From Chitinophagales bacterium (GTDB taxonomy: Bacteria; Bacteroidota; Bacteroidia; Chitinophagales; LD1), in NCBI GenBank assembly GCA_019638515.1, contig JAHBTS010000002.1, positions 551,558 to 615,557 of the forward strand: a stretch of DNA of 64,000 nucleotides, read 5' to 3'. Every line of letters starts with the position of its first letter. Positions within the stretch are counted from its first letter, which is position 1. The notes beneath the pieces are model-generated. The model ran no database searches and was not told where the DNA came from. It saw only the letters and a program-made list of their open reading frames with translations. Shown piece by piece: positions 9,024 to 18,422 of the stretch. Position numbers and translations under genes: made by a program.

Positions 9024-11144
9024 CTATTCTATTTTAGTGCTTACTGAGTAATTAAAACGGGCGGTGAAAGTAACATCTAACTTGTAATCGCTGTAAATTT
9101 GAAGTGGTTGCCCATTACAAGCTGCATTGTTTTGCGGGGTATTAAATGCCGCAAGTATAATGGCTTTCTTTCCTCTTTTTATATTATCTAACCTTGCCTG
9201 ATTTACCTCCACCGATGTTTTATTGCGCTGGGCTTGTGTTGCCTTGCAGTTGCCATCGGTAGGTGCTGCACTCACGTGCATATTGGTGATGAGCGTATCT
9301 ACGACTACATAATTTTCATCGGTTACCACAATCTTCACGCTAGCTTCTATCGGGTATTTGTTTTGGGTAATGATATTGATAACGCCATCGGTAATGCCAT
9401 TTACTTTTAAGTTGGTATTACTTAAATCGAAATCAATTGTATCTAACAAAGTAAGGTTATTGGCAATAAACGAAAGTGGAATAGATGCATTCAAATTTAC
9501 TTTCAATGCACTTTCTAAGTATGCAAAATCGCGATAAAATCCGGTGTTGCCCTGCGGATTTGTTTTCACTTCCATATTGTAATGAAGGCGCTTAGGCAAT
9601 ATGCCAATTACATCGGTGATATTGGAATTGCCGCTATTGATGCTAAAAGTAGAAACAGTAGATTTAAAAGGAAAATCGGTTGCCCTGCCCACATTAAACG
9701 GAGCAGCTAAGGCAGAGCCGGTTAAGGTTTTTGAACCATTGATAGGGCTGTATGCCGAAAGGTTGTTTATTTTTACTTCTCCATCTATTCCCATTCCGTT
9801 ATCCAGCGTTAGTTTTAAATCTACGTCTTTCAACTGTATGGTTCCGCTTTTAAACAATGAACTAAAGAAATCGAACTCGGTGCTATCGTTGGCAATAATT
9901 GTATCGCGCCCTGCGTAACCTTTTATGTAGTTAGGTGCAATATTTTTTAAATCGTAGCGAATAATAAGGCTGTCTTTTAAGGAAAGTGTTCTAAGCTCGC
10001 CCGATGAGTCTATTCTGGCTTTAATGGTTTGTGTATAAGTATTGAACTTATCGCCATTTTTACCACTCAAATCAATTGAATATCCTGAAATATCAAACTC
10101 TTTATCTATGGTAGAAGAGCCCCCAGGAGGAGCTGGTGGCACGGTTGTAAACTCTTTCAGTGGTTTTCCATATTTATCAAAAGCGCCTTCTAGTGTGTAT
10201 TCCAAATACAATTGCTCTTGTACAGTGCTGGTTACATAAATTTTAAGTTTTCCTGTGCGGCAATCAATGTAAGTAAGCCTGCGATCGCCCATTTTCTGGG
10301 TAATTTCTTCGGTAAGCGCAACCACATCTTGCGTTGGAAACACGGCAGTGGCTTCTTCTATACGCAAATCGTACATTCTTAAATAGGCTTCTAAATAATC
10401 GGTAGTATCAATATACACTTGCTGTCCGTTACTGCCGGGAGAATTCAAATCTTTCAATTCAAACGAAAGGCTGTTGCTCATAGATTTTCCCGAAATATCA
10501 ATGGTTTTAAAGATACTGTCTTTAGCACCCACGTATGGAATATATTCGGTAAGCACTACTGTATTGGTTTTTAAATCCTTTACTTCTATAGTGGCACTCG
10601 AAATGGGTATTGGGTAAAAGTTTCTTACAATCATGTCTATGGAACCGGTTTTTAGTTTGGCATTATCAAACATAAGCGAAGCATCAAAAACGGTAGGCGG
10701 GGCCGATAAGCCATTGATGGGCGGAATTATTCTATACTGCTGATGCGAGTTAATAATAAAATTGCCAAATGCCTGCGAAGTGGCATCGGGGCTTGCTTTC
10801 AACTGATTAGCCATTTGCCCCAATGTGGTTTTGTAAAAAATCAATTGGTTGGGCAGGCGCAGCGAATCTAAACGGAAGGTGGTGCCGATAAACGTATCGG
10901 GAATGTTTATTATTTGCTTTGCCAAACTAAATTCGTAAATCTGTTTATTGTAAGTTAGCAACAGCGAGTTATCGCTTTGCTTTTTTACCAGTGTGGTATC
11001 CTTTACAATATTTTCAATAGAAAGGCTCGAAGAAGCAATGGGCACCAGCAGTTCTGTATCCCAATTAGAACTTCTATCTTTCTTACAGTTGCTTAAAAGA
11101 ACCGTAAATAATAAACCCAAAATAGCGTAACTGATTTTTTTCAT
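9024..11144 (-). CDS. Large hypothetical lipoprotein
   Basis: A 706-residue protein with a lipoprotein signal (MKKISYAILGLLF, lipobox LSNC, then KKDRSSNWDTELLVPIA). The mature part is beta-rich with repeated immunoglobulin-like stretches (for example SIDMIVRNFYPIPISSATIEVKDL and IQLKDVDLKLTLDNGMG regions) and no catalytic motif. The opening segment with WDTELLVPIA is one I associate with uncharacterised Bacteroidota lipoproteins, though no name can be given. It is 6 bases upstream of the barrel protein gene, so the two may form a surface complex (inference). It is first in the unit lipoprotein-barrel-bioB. Confidence 0.75.
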   Translation of the reverse strand: MKKISYAILGLLFTVLLSNCKKDRSSNWDTELLVPIASSSLSIENIVKDTTLVKKQSDNSLLLTYNKQIYEFSLAKQIINIPDTFIGTTFRLDSLRLPNQLIFYKTTLGQMANQLKASPDATSQAFGNFIINSHQQYRIIPPINGLSAPPTVFDASLMFDNAKLKTGSIDMIVRNFYPIPISSATIEVKDLKTNTVVLTEYIPYVGAKDSIFKTIDISGKSMSNSLSFELKDLNSPGSNGQQVYIDTTDYLEAYLRMYDLRIEEATAVFPTQDVVALTEEITQKMGDRRLTYIDCRTGKLKIYVTSTVQEQLYLEYTLEGAFDKYGKPLKEFTTVPPAPPGGSSTIDKEFDISGYSIDLSGKNGDKFNTYTQTIKARIDSSGELRTLSLKDSLIIRYDLKNIAPNYIKGYAGRDTIIANDSTEFDFFSSLFKSGTIQLKDVDLKLTLDNGMGIDGEVKINNLSAYSPINGSKTLTGSALAAPFNVGRATDFPFKSTVSTFSINSGNSNITDVIGILPKRLHYNMEVKTNPQGNTGFYRDFAYLESALKVNLNASIPLSFIANNLTLLDTIDFDLSNTNLKVNGITDGVINIITQNKYPIEASVKIVVTDENYVVVDTLITNMHVSAAPTDGNCKATQAQRNKTSVEVNQARLDNIKRGKKAIILAAFNTPQNNAACNGQPLQIYSDYKLDVTFTARFNYSVSTKIE

Positions 11145-11342
11145 CGCAATAACTTAATGCAAATAAAACTTTTGTTAGAAAAACCTCCACATTCAATTGT
11201 TAATTTATATCTATCCGAGTATAAGAATCTGTCTGCTGCACTTACACTATGTGAGCAATAAACTTATTGAGAGGCTGCGTAAAAAGCACTAAACCTATTT
11301 TCTATGTAGATTTTGAATATGTGGCAGATATTACCCAATAAA
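11145..11342. other. Intergenic stretch without a gene
   Basis: About 200 bases between the lipoprotein start and the terminator below. No ORF of useful length, tRNA or clear consensus promoter was seen. It contains the string TTATTGAGAGGC near 11265, which recurs at about 13100 on the far side of the repeat-protein gene; the copies are too short to call a transposon end. Confidence 0.5.
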
Positions 11343-11384
11343 AACAACCGCTGTTAGAAAACCTTTTCTCTTACAGCGGTTGTT
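11343..11384 (-). terminator. Rho-independent terminator after the repeat-protein gene
   Basis: A perfect 12-base inverted repeat (AACAACCGCTGT / ACAGCGGTTGTT) with an 18-base loop. Read on the minus strand it is followed by TTTTTATT, giving a U tract. It lies 30 bases beyond the stop of the gene at 11415-12923. Confidence 0.8.
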
Positions 11385-11414
11385 GGTGTTTTATGTAATT
11401 GCTTTGTATTTTTT

Positions 11415-12923
11415 TTATTCTACTACCAGCTTAAAACTTTTGCTGTTGATGTTTACAAAATAGATACCTGCTTGCAGGCTTGGTGTGGCAATGCTGTTTT
11501 CTCCAATTACTAAAGTGCCTTGCTGTATGGTTCTGCCTTGCATATCGTGTAAAAAATATGTACCGTTTTGCGTTGCATGTATAGTAAACCGGTTATCTAC
11601 TACCGGATTTGGATAAAGCTTAAATGCCAATGCTTCCATATCGTTTATGCCTGAAGTTATTTGTGTGCAGCTATACTCTTTACGAGTGTGAGTAGCATAG
11701 TATGAACTTACATCATTCCAATCGGAATAACTATCGCTAGCAGTTAAATCACTCTGTGTATTATACTCATAGGTATTTTTTGAATTATTCACCCAACTGC
11801 TGTTGCCACTATTCCATGTTTGAGAAATCTCTTGTGTTAGCTTGTTGTTTCCATTGTAGCTGTAATCATATTTACTACTATTCACCCAAGTGCTGCTGCC
11901 GCTATTCCATGTTTGAGAAATCTCTTGAGTTCGGTTGTTGTTCGCATCATAACTGAAATCTGTTTTACTATTATTTACCCAACTGCTGCTGCCACTATTC
12001 CATGTTTGATAAATCGCTTGAGTTTGCTTGTTGTTCCCATCATAGCTGTAATCTCTTTTACTACTATTCACCCAGGTGCTGCTGTTCCATGCTTGATAAA
12101 TCTCTTGTGTTCGGTTGTTGTTCCCATCATAGCTGTAATTTCTTTTACTACTATTCACCCAAGTGCTGCTGCCACTGTTCCACGTTTGCAAAATATATTG
12201 GATTCGGTTGTTGTTCCCATCATAACTGTAATCTTCTTTACTATTGTTCTTCCAAGTGTTGCTGCCGCTGTTCCACGCTTGAGTAATATATTGGATTTGG
12301 TTGTTGTTCCCATCATAGCTGTAACTAAGTTTAGTTTGGTTCACCCAACTGCCGCTGTTCCACGTTTGATAAATATATTGTATTAGGTTGTTGTTTCCAT
12401 TGTAGCTGTAATCAGATTTAGACTCATTTACCCAACTGCTGCTGCCAGTATTCCATGATTGTTGAACCTCTTGAGTTTTGTTGTTGTTCCCATCATAACT
12501 GTAATCATATTTATTATAATTCACCCAAGTGCTGCTGCTCCACGTTTGATAAATATATTGTGTTTGGTTGCTGTTCCCATCATAGCTGTAATTTCTTTTA
12601 CTACTATTCACCCAACTGCCGCTGCCAGTATTCCACGTTTGATAAAGAAGTTGAGTTTGGTTGTTGTTCCCATCATAGCTGTAATCATATTTATAATCAT
12701 TCACCCAACTGCTGCTACTGCTGTTCCACTTTTGATAAAGCTCTTGAGTTCGGTTGTTGTTTGCATCATAGCTGTTTATCTGCCTGCCGGATTGTTCTTT
12801 TATATTGGTTCCGGTTATAAAGGTGTATTGGTTTACAGTATCTACTCTGCATGTTGCAAAAACTGCCTGGGTTACCAATAGGGTTAATAGTAAATTTGTT
12901 AGTTTCATCATCAATATTTTCAT
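11415..12923 (-). CDS. Secreted tandem-repeat protein with T9SS type A sorting domain
   Basis: About 500 residues: signal peptide, roughly eleven tandem units of 31 or 29 residues with the core W(N/S)-x-WVN-xxK-x-YSYDGNNNxTQ, and a C-terminal T9SS type A sorting domain (FKLYPNPVVDNRFTIH, then GIYFVNINSKSFKLVVE). Three nearby ATGs (12923, 12911, 12908) all precede the hydrophobic signal MKLTNLLLTLLVTQAVFA; the longer reading from 12971 adds an unlikely prefix. The units are Trp/Tyr/Asn/Ser rich and resemble YD-like surface repeats in other Bacteroidota proteins. The mature protein is probably secreted or surface-bound. An adhesive or carbohydrate-binding role is only a guess from composition. 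A strong terminator follows. Confidence 0.85.
   Translation of the reverse strand: MKILMMKLTNLLLTLLVTQAVFATCRVDTVNQYTFITGTNIKEQSGRQINSYDANNNRTQELYQKWNSSSSSWVNDYKYDYSYDGNNNQTQLLYQTWNTGSGSWVNSSKRNYSYDGNSNQTQYIYQTWSSSTWVNYNKYDYSYDGNNNKTQEVQQSWNTGSSSWVNESKSDYSYNGNNNLIQYIYQTWNSGSWVNQTKLSYSYDGNNNQIQYITQAWNSGSNTWKNNSKEDYSYDGNNNRIQYILQTWNSGSSTWVNSSKRNYSYDGNNNRTQEIYQAWNSSTWVNSSKRDYSYDGNNKQTQAIYQTWNSGSSSWVNNSKTDFSYDANNNRTQEISQTWNSGSSTWVNSSKYDYSYNGNNKLTQEISQTWNSGNSSWVNNSKNTYEYNTQSDLTASDSYSDWNDVSSYYATHTRKEYSCTQITSGINDMEALAFKLYPNPVVDNRFTIHATQNGTYFLHDMQGRTIQQGTLVIGENSIATPSLQAGIYFVNINSKSFKLVVE
11727..12779 (-). repeat. In-frame coding tandem repeat, 93-bp and 87-bp units
   Basis: Ten consecutive full units can be laid out from 12731 down to 11820, with lengths in codons of 31, 31, 29, 31, 29, 31, 31, 29, 31, 31. 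A diverged eleventh unit follows, and a half unit precedes the first. The short units (3, 5 and 8) lack two codons in the Ser/Gly linker before WVN. Unit sequences are highly alike at DNA level, so the array is a candidate for length variation by slippage or recombination. Because both unit lengths are multiples of three, the opposite strand is also open in several frames; those are not genes. Confidence 0.9.
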
Positions 12924-13194
12924 TTCTTGTAAAAATAGATTTTTTTTAAAAAATATTAGCCATAGGAGCATATTTTAAAAAAGTAGTAATACGCTATAAA
13001 TTGAATATTGCCCTTACAAAAAAACACAGAGAGCACTTCGCTAGAATTGATGATTACGCAATTGATGTATCTTAGAAAATATACAGCGTAGTTTGAGTTT
13101 ATTGAGAGGCAAAAGTTTGTAACCCTAAAGCCTCCCAACATCCTCCACTACCATTTCTTTGAACCTATTTTGAAAAAAATTGGGGGCTGTGTTG
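12924..13194. other. Intergenic stretch without a gene
   Basis: About 270 A+T-rich bases between the repeat-protein start and the end of the dehydrogenase-like gene. It must hold the repeat-protein promoter, but I see no good match to TTG-N19-TAnnTTTG. A second copy of TTATTGAGAGGC lies near 13100. No RNA gene was recognised. Confidence 0.5.
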
Positions 13195-14400
13195 TTAATT
13201 CATGTCGGCATAATCTTTAAGATACAAAAACGGCTCATTCAGTTTTCCCTTATTCACAATAGTTGCATGGTGAATTACCGGATGGTTTCCTTGTAAAATC
13301 TTAGGTATAATTCTGCTAATGAGCATATTGCCAAAATCTTCTGAAGCATCGCGCGGCAATTCATTCGGTAAATTATCTATTGCCATAACATCTATCACTT
13401 CTTTTGTAAATGGCGGTGCAATGCTAGCGGTGCCGGGCTGGTAGCCGTAGTACGGCTCTGCAATGGTAGAAGCTCTCAATGTGCTGGGCACAGAAGCATC
13501 GGGCGCAATATCGCAAGTAATATCGGCTATTTGAGCAATACGAAAATCGGCTGCGTTCATTTGTTCTTTACTAAAAAACACAGGAATGCGTTTATCCCAA
13601 TAAATGCCATTTATGAATAAGTCGGTAACTTTTGTAAAAGGATAAAAAGCGCTATGGTAAAGTTCCGGGTTTTTATGATAGTCTTCGGAGTTAAACTCAT
13701 CCAAACCATCGCGGTAAAAAAGGTGTTTACTTTCTAACTGAGCATACACCGGCTCATTAAACTCCCTTCGCAGCAAATCCGAAGGTTCCACTTTTTTTAT
13801 ACCGCTAAGCTCCAATAAAAATGCGGCACCTTCGCTTACGCGTCCTGTGCCTGTAAGTACAATATTTATAGGCGGCAACTTCATTTTAGAAAGTTCCTTT
13901 TGAGCTTCGGCAAAATTATGGCATTCACTCATTTGCCTAATGGTAAAAGCGCCCGAGCGCAACCCTACCATGCGCAAAGCATGGTAAGCACCCACTATGC
14001 CGGCCCAGCGGCCAAAAGCTATAATACGCTTACCTTTAGTATCCTTTAAACACTCGTAATCTATAAGCGAAGATTGCTGCTTCATAAAGGCTTGTAGCAA
14101 CTTCTTGTTATGCGGCTGTTTCTTAATAGTGTGCGAAAAAATAAGGTATGTTTTATCGGGCAAAATATATTCTACCGGAATCTCTTTTACACCCAATAAA
14201 TAATCGCATCCACTTAAATCTTCGCGCACGGGCACACCCTGCCAGCGGTACTCATCGTTGGTATAGCAGCGATGGTCGCTGGGTTGCACGGCAATCCACA
14301 ATTCGGGATGCTCTTCCATCAGCATGCGGCATTGCGATGGCGTAAGCGGCACTCGGTTATCTTTGGGGCTTTTTTCTTCGCGTATAATTCCAATTTTCAT
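13195..14400 (-). CDS. Alanine dehydrogenase / saccharopine dehydrogenase family oxidoreductase
   Basis: A 401-residue NAD(P)-dependent enzyme. The N-terminus MKIGIIREEKSPKDNRVPLTP matches the AlaDh/PNT N-terminal domain, which sets the start at ATG 14400; the longer frame from 14445 adds 15 residues of no family character. A Rossmann-like segment INIVLTGTGRVSEGAAFLLELSG lies near residue 180. The overall plan resembles lysine-forming saccharopine dehydrogenases and the LOR/SDH N-terminal half, so the substrate may be an amino acid or its imine. Which one cannot be read from sequence. It stands alone, divergent from the lipoprotein gene at 14565. Confidence 0.8.
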   Translation of the reverse strand: MKIGIIREEKSPKDNRVPLTPSQCRMLMEEHPELWIAVQPSDHRCYTNDEYRWQGVPVREDLSGCDYLLGVKEIPVEYILPDKTYLIFSHTIKKQPHNKKLLQAFMKQQSSLIDYECLKDTKGKRIIAFGRWAGIVGAYHALRMVGLRSGAFTIRQMSECHNFAEAQKELSKMKLPPINIVLTGTGRVSEGAAFLLELSGIKKVEPSDLLRREFNEPVYAQLESKHLFYRDGLDEFNSEDYHKNPELYHSAFYPFTKVTDLFINGIYWDKRIPVFFSKEQMNAADFRIAQIADITCDIAPDASVPSTLRASTIAEPYYGYQPGTASIAPPFTKEVIDVMAIDNLPNELPRDASEDFGNMLISRIIPKILQGNHPVIHHATIVNKGKLNEPFLYLKDYADMN

Positions 14401-14564
14401 GTGCTGTTTGTATTGCGCAACAAACGTACACAAATTCCGCTTCACCGTGTTTTACTGTAATTGCCTCTTTTAAAGTATCGAGCAAGCAAATTATCTATTT
14501 TAGGAGAATGAACTCGGTAGTATTACCTTCGTTATATTCTTCCGTTTCTCTAATCAAATTACTC

Positions 14565-15692
14565 ATGATGCGATTAAAAATTCTACTGCCCATTTTAGCA
14601 CTCGCTGCCTGCAACCAACACAGCGGCAATAGCTCTTCTCAAAATAGTTTGGCAAACAATACCAGTAGTAAAGAATACAAAGAAAATAGCACTCCAAGCA
14701 ATCAGCAAAACTGGCAAAAGCTAAAGATGTTTTCCTTTCGCGACCAATCCGGAAATACCGTTGCTGAAATGCCTTTTCCCGAAACATGGCAAATACACAC
14801 CAAACACGCACAAGGTGAACCTTCCATTACAGGACCAAATCAAATTAGCATAATTGATTACCCGCCTCAAAACTTTACATACGTTACAGAACCCCAATTA
14901 CAACAAAGCTATTACCAAGCCGGACAACCCATGCGCCCCATGCCCGGTGTGGAGCAACTTATACAACAAGATATTGTGCCTTGGTGCATGCGCAACGGCT
15001 ATAGTTTTGTAAAGCACTACGAAGTACCGGAAATTACCAAAGCCGATAAATGGTACAACGACCAACTCTACAAAGCCGTGCCATGCCAAAATGAAGTTAT
15101 GGCAATAGGCACCGAGTGGAAAAAAGACAATGGCACGCCATACTTCTTACTCATGCACCTAATGGTAAGCACCAGTGCACAAATGCAAAACTGGAGCTAT
15201 TGGCTATCGGGTTTAACAGCCAAAACCACCCACTTCGAATCAGCCAAAAAACAACTAATCTTTAGCTTAGCAAATGTGCGTTATGCTTTAGAACCCATTG
15301 CGGCATACAACCAACGCGAAGCACAAAAAGCAGGGCAAAGTTGGGCAGCACACAATCAACGCATGGCACAGAACCAAGCAGCATTCGAAGCGCAGCAGCG
15401 TGCCTTTGTAAATAAAAGCAATGCCATAAACGATGCCATTATGAACGGTTGGCGCGAACGCAACGCCAGCAGCGACCGCCAACACGAACAATTTATTGAT
15501 GCCATTACAGAAAAAACCAAAGTAACCAACACTGCCACTGGGCAAACCTATAAAGTGCAAAGCGGCTATAATCAATACTGGATGAACAACAACGGAGAAT
15601 ACATAAGCACCAACCAATACGACTATAATCCCAACTTAGACGATGCCATGAACAACCAACAATGGGAAGAACTAAAAGAAACAAAATACTAA
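14565..15692 (+). CDS. Hypothetical lipoprotein
   Basis: The start at ATG 14565 (or 14568) gives a lipoprotein signal with lipobox LAAC followed by NQHSGNSSSQ; the frame is open from 14508 but the extra residues would bury the signal. About 375 residues. The middle is a globular domain with no motif I recognise. The region from about residue 250 is rich in Gln, Ala and Asn (NQREAQKAGQSWAAHNQRMA) and looks helical. The C-terminus GQTYKVQSGYNQYWMNNNGEY followed by NQQWEEL resembles a short Tyr/Trp-rich module found at the ends of various secreted proteins; this is from memory. Function unknown. Confidence 0.75.
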   Translation: MMRLKILLPILALAACNQHSGNSSSQNSLANNTSSKEYKENSTPSNQQNWQKLKMFSFRDQSGNTVAEMPFPETWQIHTKHAQGEPSITGPNQISIIDYPPQNFTYVTEPQLQQSYYQAGQPMRPMPGVEQLIQQDIVPWCMRNGYSFVKHYEVPEITKADKWYNDQLYKAVPCQNEVMAIGTEWKKDNGTPYFLLMHLMVSTSAQMQNWSYWLSGLTAKTTHFESAKKQLIFSLANVRYALEPIAAYNQREAQKAGQSWAAHNQRMAQNQAAFEAQQRAFVNKSNAINDAIMNGWRERNASSDRQHEQFIDAITEKTKVTNTATGQTYKVQSGYNQYWMNNNGEYISTNQYDYNPNLDDAMNNQQWEELKETKY

Positions 15693-15701
15693 CACCTATA
15701 T

Positions 15702-15731
15702 TTGACAAACAGCAAACGCTATATTACTTTG
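15702..15731 (+). promoter_or_regulatory. Candidate Bacteroidota promoter for mevalonate kinase
   Basis: TTG at 15702-15704 and TTACTTTG at 15724-15731 with a 19-base spacer. This fits the Bacteroidota TTG-N19-TAnnTTTG layout except for T instead of A at the second base of the downstream box. Confidence 0.4.
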
Positions 15732-15782
15732 CAAACACCTTAAAAGCCCAAAATAAATTCGGCTGAAAAGACTTTATAGCGT

Positions 15783-16718
15783 ATGCTTGCAGCTCAAATT
15801 TGTATGCCAAAGAAGAAATCCGATTCGTTTCACCGTTTCTTTCCTGCCAAACTATTGTTGTTTGGCGAGCACACCGTAAACAAAGGTTCGGCAGGCTTAG
15901 CCATTCCCACCAATTTGTTTGAAGGCTTCTTTAAAACCACAGACCAACTGGTAGGCAAAACCGCAGCATCCAACCAATCGCTGGAGCTACTCGCCAACTA
16001 TATTATTTTTCATCCTAAGCTATCTAAACACATAGATACCAACCGCCTGCTAAGCGATATTGAAAATGGGCTATACTTCGATTCCACCATTCCGCAAGGC
16101 TATGGGTTGGGCAGTTCCGGTGCATTGGCTGCCGGCATTTTGCACAATTATGGTGCCGATATAAACCGAAGCAACTTTAGTGCCACCAAAGAAATTTTGG
16201 CAGATATAGAAAGCTATTTTCACGGCAAAAGTTCCGGATTAGATGCCTTGGTGAGTTTCTTAAACACACCGGTTTACATTACAAAAGATAAAACTATACA
16301 AGCAACCGTACCCAATTTTTCAAAAATTCCCCTAAAATTTTTCTTGCTGAATACAGGAAAACCACGCAATACAGCTACTTACGTAAACTTGTTTCTAAAA
16401 AAAATCGAGCATCCTGCCTTCAACAAGCAGGTTGAAACATGCTTAGTACCCAACGTAAATCTGTGTATAGATTCTTTTATGAAAAACGATTCGGCAACCT
16501 TGTTTAAATCATTTGGCATTTTATCGCAACACCAAATAAATTTACTACCCGATTTTATTCCCGAAAACTTACACACTCTTTGGCGCGAAGGTTTAAAGAA
16601 CAAGCATTTTTACTTAAAAATTTGCGGTGCAGGTGGCGGAGGTTTTATGCTGGGTGTTTGCTTGCCCGATATTGCTCCCGAGCTTATTTTTAAATCGCAC
16701 CAAATAATGCTATTGTAA
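15783..16718 (+). CDS. Mevalonate kinase (GHMP kinase family)
   Basis: About 300 residues with the three GHMP kinase motifs: FFPAKLLLFGEHTV at the N-terminus, the glycine-rich phosphate loop PQGYGLGSSGALAAG near residue 105, and KICGAGGGGFMLGV near the C-terminus. The stretch YFDSTIPQGYGLGSSGAL and ESYFHGKSSGLDALVS closely match what I know of flavobacterial mevalonate kinases, which phosphorylate mevalonate in isoprenoid synthesis. An ATG at 15804 is an alternative start and would remove seven residues. No other mevalonate-pathway gene is next to it in this window. Another small-molecule GHMP kinase is possible but less likely. Confidence 0.82.
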   Translation: MLAAQICMPKKKSDSFHRFFPAKLLLFGEHTVNKGSAGLAIPTNLFEGFFKTTDQLVGKTAASNQSLELLANYIIFHPKLSKHIDTNRLLSDIENGLYFDSTIPQGYGLGSSGALAAGILHNYGADINRSNFSATKEILADIESYFHGKSSGLDALVSFLNTPVYITKDKTIQATVPNFSKIPLKFFLLNTGKPRNTATYVNLFLKKIEHPAFNKQVETCLVPNVNLCIDSFMKNDSATLFKSFGILSQHQINLLPDFIPENLHTLWREGLKNKHFYLKICGAGGGGFMLGVCLPDIAPELIFKSHQIMLL

Positions 16719-16799
16719 GTTACCAAAGCATACCCATCACCATACATACACCGATAAACTACACTGTGTAAAAACAAAATTTTATGCAGGTTTGCACCC

Positions 16800-18413
16800 G
16801 TGAAATTCATTAACTTTTGGGGTACTTGGGTTGTACTGTGGCTGCTGAGTTTATTAGCTTTTTCTGGAGCTTGGAATAGCGGCTTGGTATTCGATTGCGT
16901 AGAATGGTACAACACTATTTCCCAATTGGGCTGGAAAGGATTTACAGTTAATTTCAACGATCTTGCTGTGCGCTATTTTTTCGATTTGGTAAGCCTTATC
17001 GTAATATCGCTGTTTAAAACCAACCTACTCCCCTATTTTATTTTATATACCTTTTTACACGCCACTGCTGCCTTTCAAATATACCTTTTGGGAAAGCTTT
17101 TGATAGACAAAACCCATTTCCCTACAATTGGTACAGTTGCATTTATTGCCGCCTTGCTTTTTGTAGTATCGCCTTACACAACCGAAACGGTGATATGGAA
17201 AGTGGGGCTTATTTATTTACTGGCAACCAACCAAATTCTACTACTGCTGCAAACAGCCGTTTGCTACTTTAAAACCTTGCAGCGCAAATACATAGCATAC
17301 TACTTTTTAACTTTAATTACAGCACTGCTTACGCATGAAATTGCTATGTTCTTTCCCTTCTTAATTGGCATACTAGGCTGGAAAATGTATTACCAACAAC
17401 AGCGTATTACAAGCATAAAACCCATAGCTGTATTGGTACTTCCTAGTTTAATTGCCATTGGTGCTTACCTTTTACTCAACCAATTGGTAATGGGCATGTG
17501 GCTGGGGCACTACGGTGCTAAAACGCATTTTAATTTTAATCCTGTACTGCTGGCAAGTACCTTTAATAAATACCTGTTTAAGTTTGCATTTCTATCGCAG
17601 CTATGGAAACAAGACTATAAACTATGGCTCTATCACTTACTCGAAAAGGGCAGCGTAGCGTATGCTTCACTTTTTATATACAGTGCAGCAGCCATATTTC
17701 TATTTTTTAAAAAGCTATCGCCATTCCACAGTTTATTGGTGTGCCTTGCATCCTTTTTTGCCCTACTTATTGCTCCGGTACTCAACTTATACTTTTTAGA
17801 TTGGATGCCCATACATGGCGATAGGCTTGGCTATGCAGCCTCTGCCTTCTTTTACCTGTTATGGGTGAGCCTGCTATGGTATTTTTTTAAAGAAGCCGGA
17901 TTACTTGCCGCCACCGTTTTGTTTATACTCCAACTAAACGGACTGCAACAGATTTTAGCAAGTTGGCACACAGCCGAAAATATTCTTACCCACATCCACC
18001 AATCGCTTACACCTGCTGCCAACAAAAATTATGTATTGCTTGCCGCTGCCGATAACTATAAAGGAGCCTATATGTTTCGCTGCCGGAGCGAGGTACCTTT
18101 TGCCGCCACTTTACAACTTAGAACCGGAAAAAATATTGCCGATAAGTGTGTAGAAGTTTTAAAGTTTAATATGGCAAACACATTGGCAGGTGTGGCTATC
18201 GAAAAAATATCGGAGCACGAACTAAAAATGTACTTTACACAAGATGGCAGTTGGTGGTGGCGCAATGGGCAAGGAGCCGAGAACTTTGAAACTGCCGATT
18301 TTAGCGCTACCATAAAAGACAATGTTGCCTATATCAATTTCAAAAACAAAAAGCCCAATACCGTTTACCTATATCAACAAGGAAATATGCTTAAAGTATT
18401 AGATGACTTTTAA
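16800..18413 (+). CDS. Polytopic membrane protein, possibly a GT-C type glycosyltransferase
   Basis: A 537-residue protein starting with GTG, with about ten hydrophobic helices in the first 400 residues and a soluble C-terminal segment of about 140 residues. The first loop (AWNSGLVFDCVEWYN, with an acidic DxxEW pattern) resembles the catalytic first loop of GT-C glycosyltransferases, and HATAAFQIYLLGKLL followed by VSPYTTETVIW also fits that class. No family can be named with certainty. It precedes the tssG-tssN-tssK-tssO cassette by 55 bases, but a good promoter lies between them, so it is probably not part of it. Confidence 0.6.
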   Translation: MKFINFWGTWVVLWLLSLLAFSGAWNSGLVFDCVEWYNTISQLGWKGFTVNFNDLAVRYFFDLVSLIVISLFKTNLLPYFILYTFLHATAAFQIYLLGKLLIDKTHFPTIGTVAFIAALLFVVSPYTTETVIWKVGLIYLLATNQILLLLQTAVCYFKTLQRKYIAYYFLTLITALLTHEIAMFFPFLIGILGWKMYYQQQRITSIKPIAVLVLPSLIAIGAYLLLNQLVMGMWLGHYGAKTHFNFNPVLLASTFNKYLFKFAFLSQLWKQDYKLWLYHLLEKGSVAYASLFIYSAAAIFLFFKKLSPFHSLLVCLASFFALLIAPVLNLYFLDWMPIHGDRLGYAASAFFYLLWVSLLWYFFKEAGLLAATVLFILQLNGLQQILASWHTAENILTHIHQSLTPAANKNYVLLAAADNYKGAYMFRCRSEVPFAATLQLRTGKNIADKCVEVLKFNMANTLAGVAIEKISEHELKMYFTQDGSWWWRNGQGAENFETADFSATIKDNVAYINFKNKKPNTVYLYQQGNMLKVLDDF

Positions 18414-18422
18414 AAGTTTTCC

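Noticed and set aside
11727..12779. Regular spacing that could suggest a CRISPR array
   Set aside because: Units are contiguous coding repeats with no unique spacers, and all unit lengths are multiples of three within one translated frame.
11756..12881. Several long open frames on the plus strand over the repeat gene (66-157 codons)
   Set aside because: They are antisense to the 93/87-bp array, repeat with it, are rich in Cys/Ile/Val by the back-reading of TAC/AAC codons, and have no start context. The minus-strand protein has a signal peptide and sorting domain.
11262..13110. TTATTGAGAGGC repeated at about 11265 and 13100 as transposon ends around the repeat-protein gene
   Set aside because: Only 12 bases, same orientation, no transposase and no target duplication; probably chance or a minor dispersed repeat.
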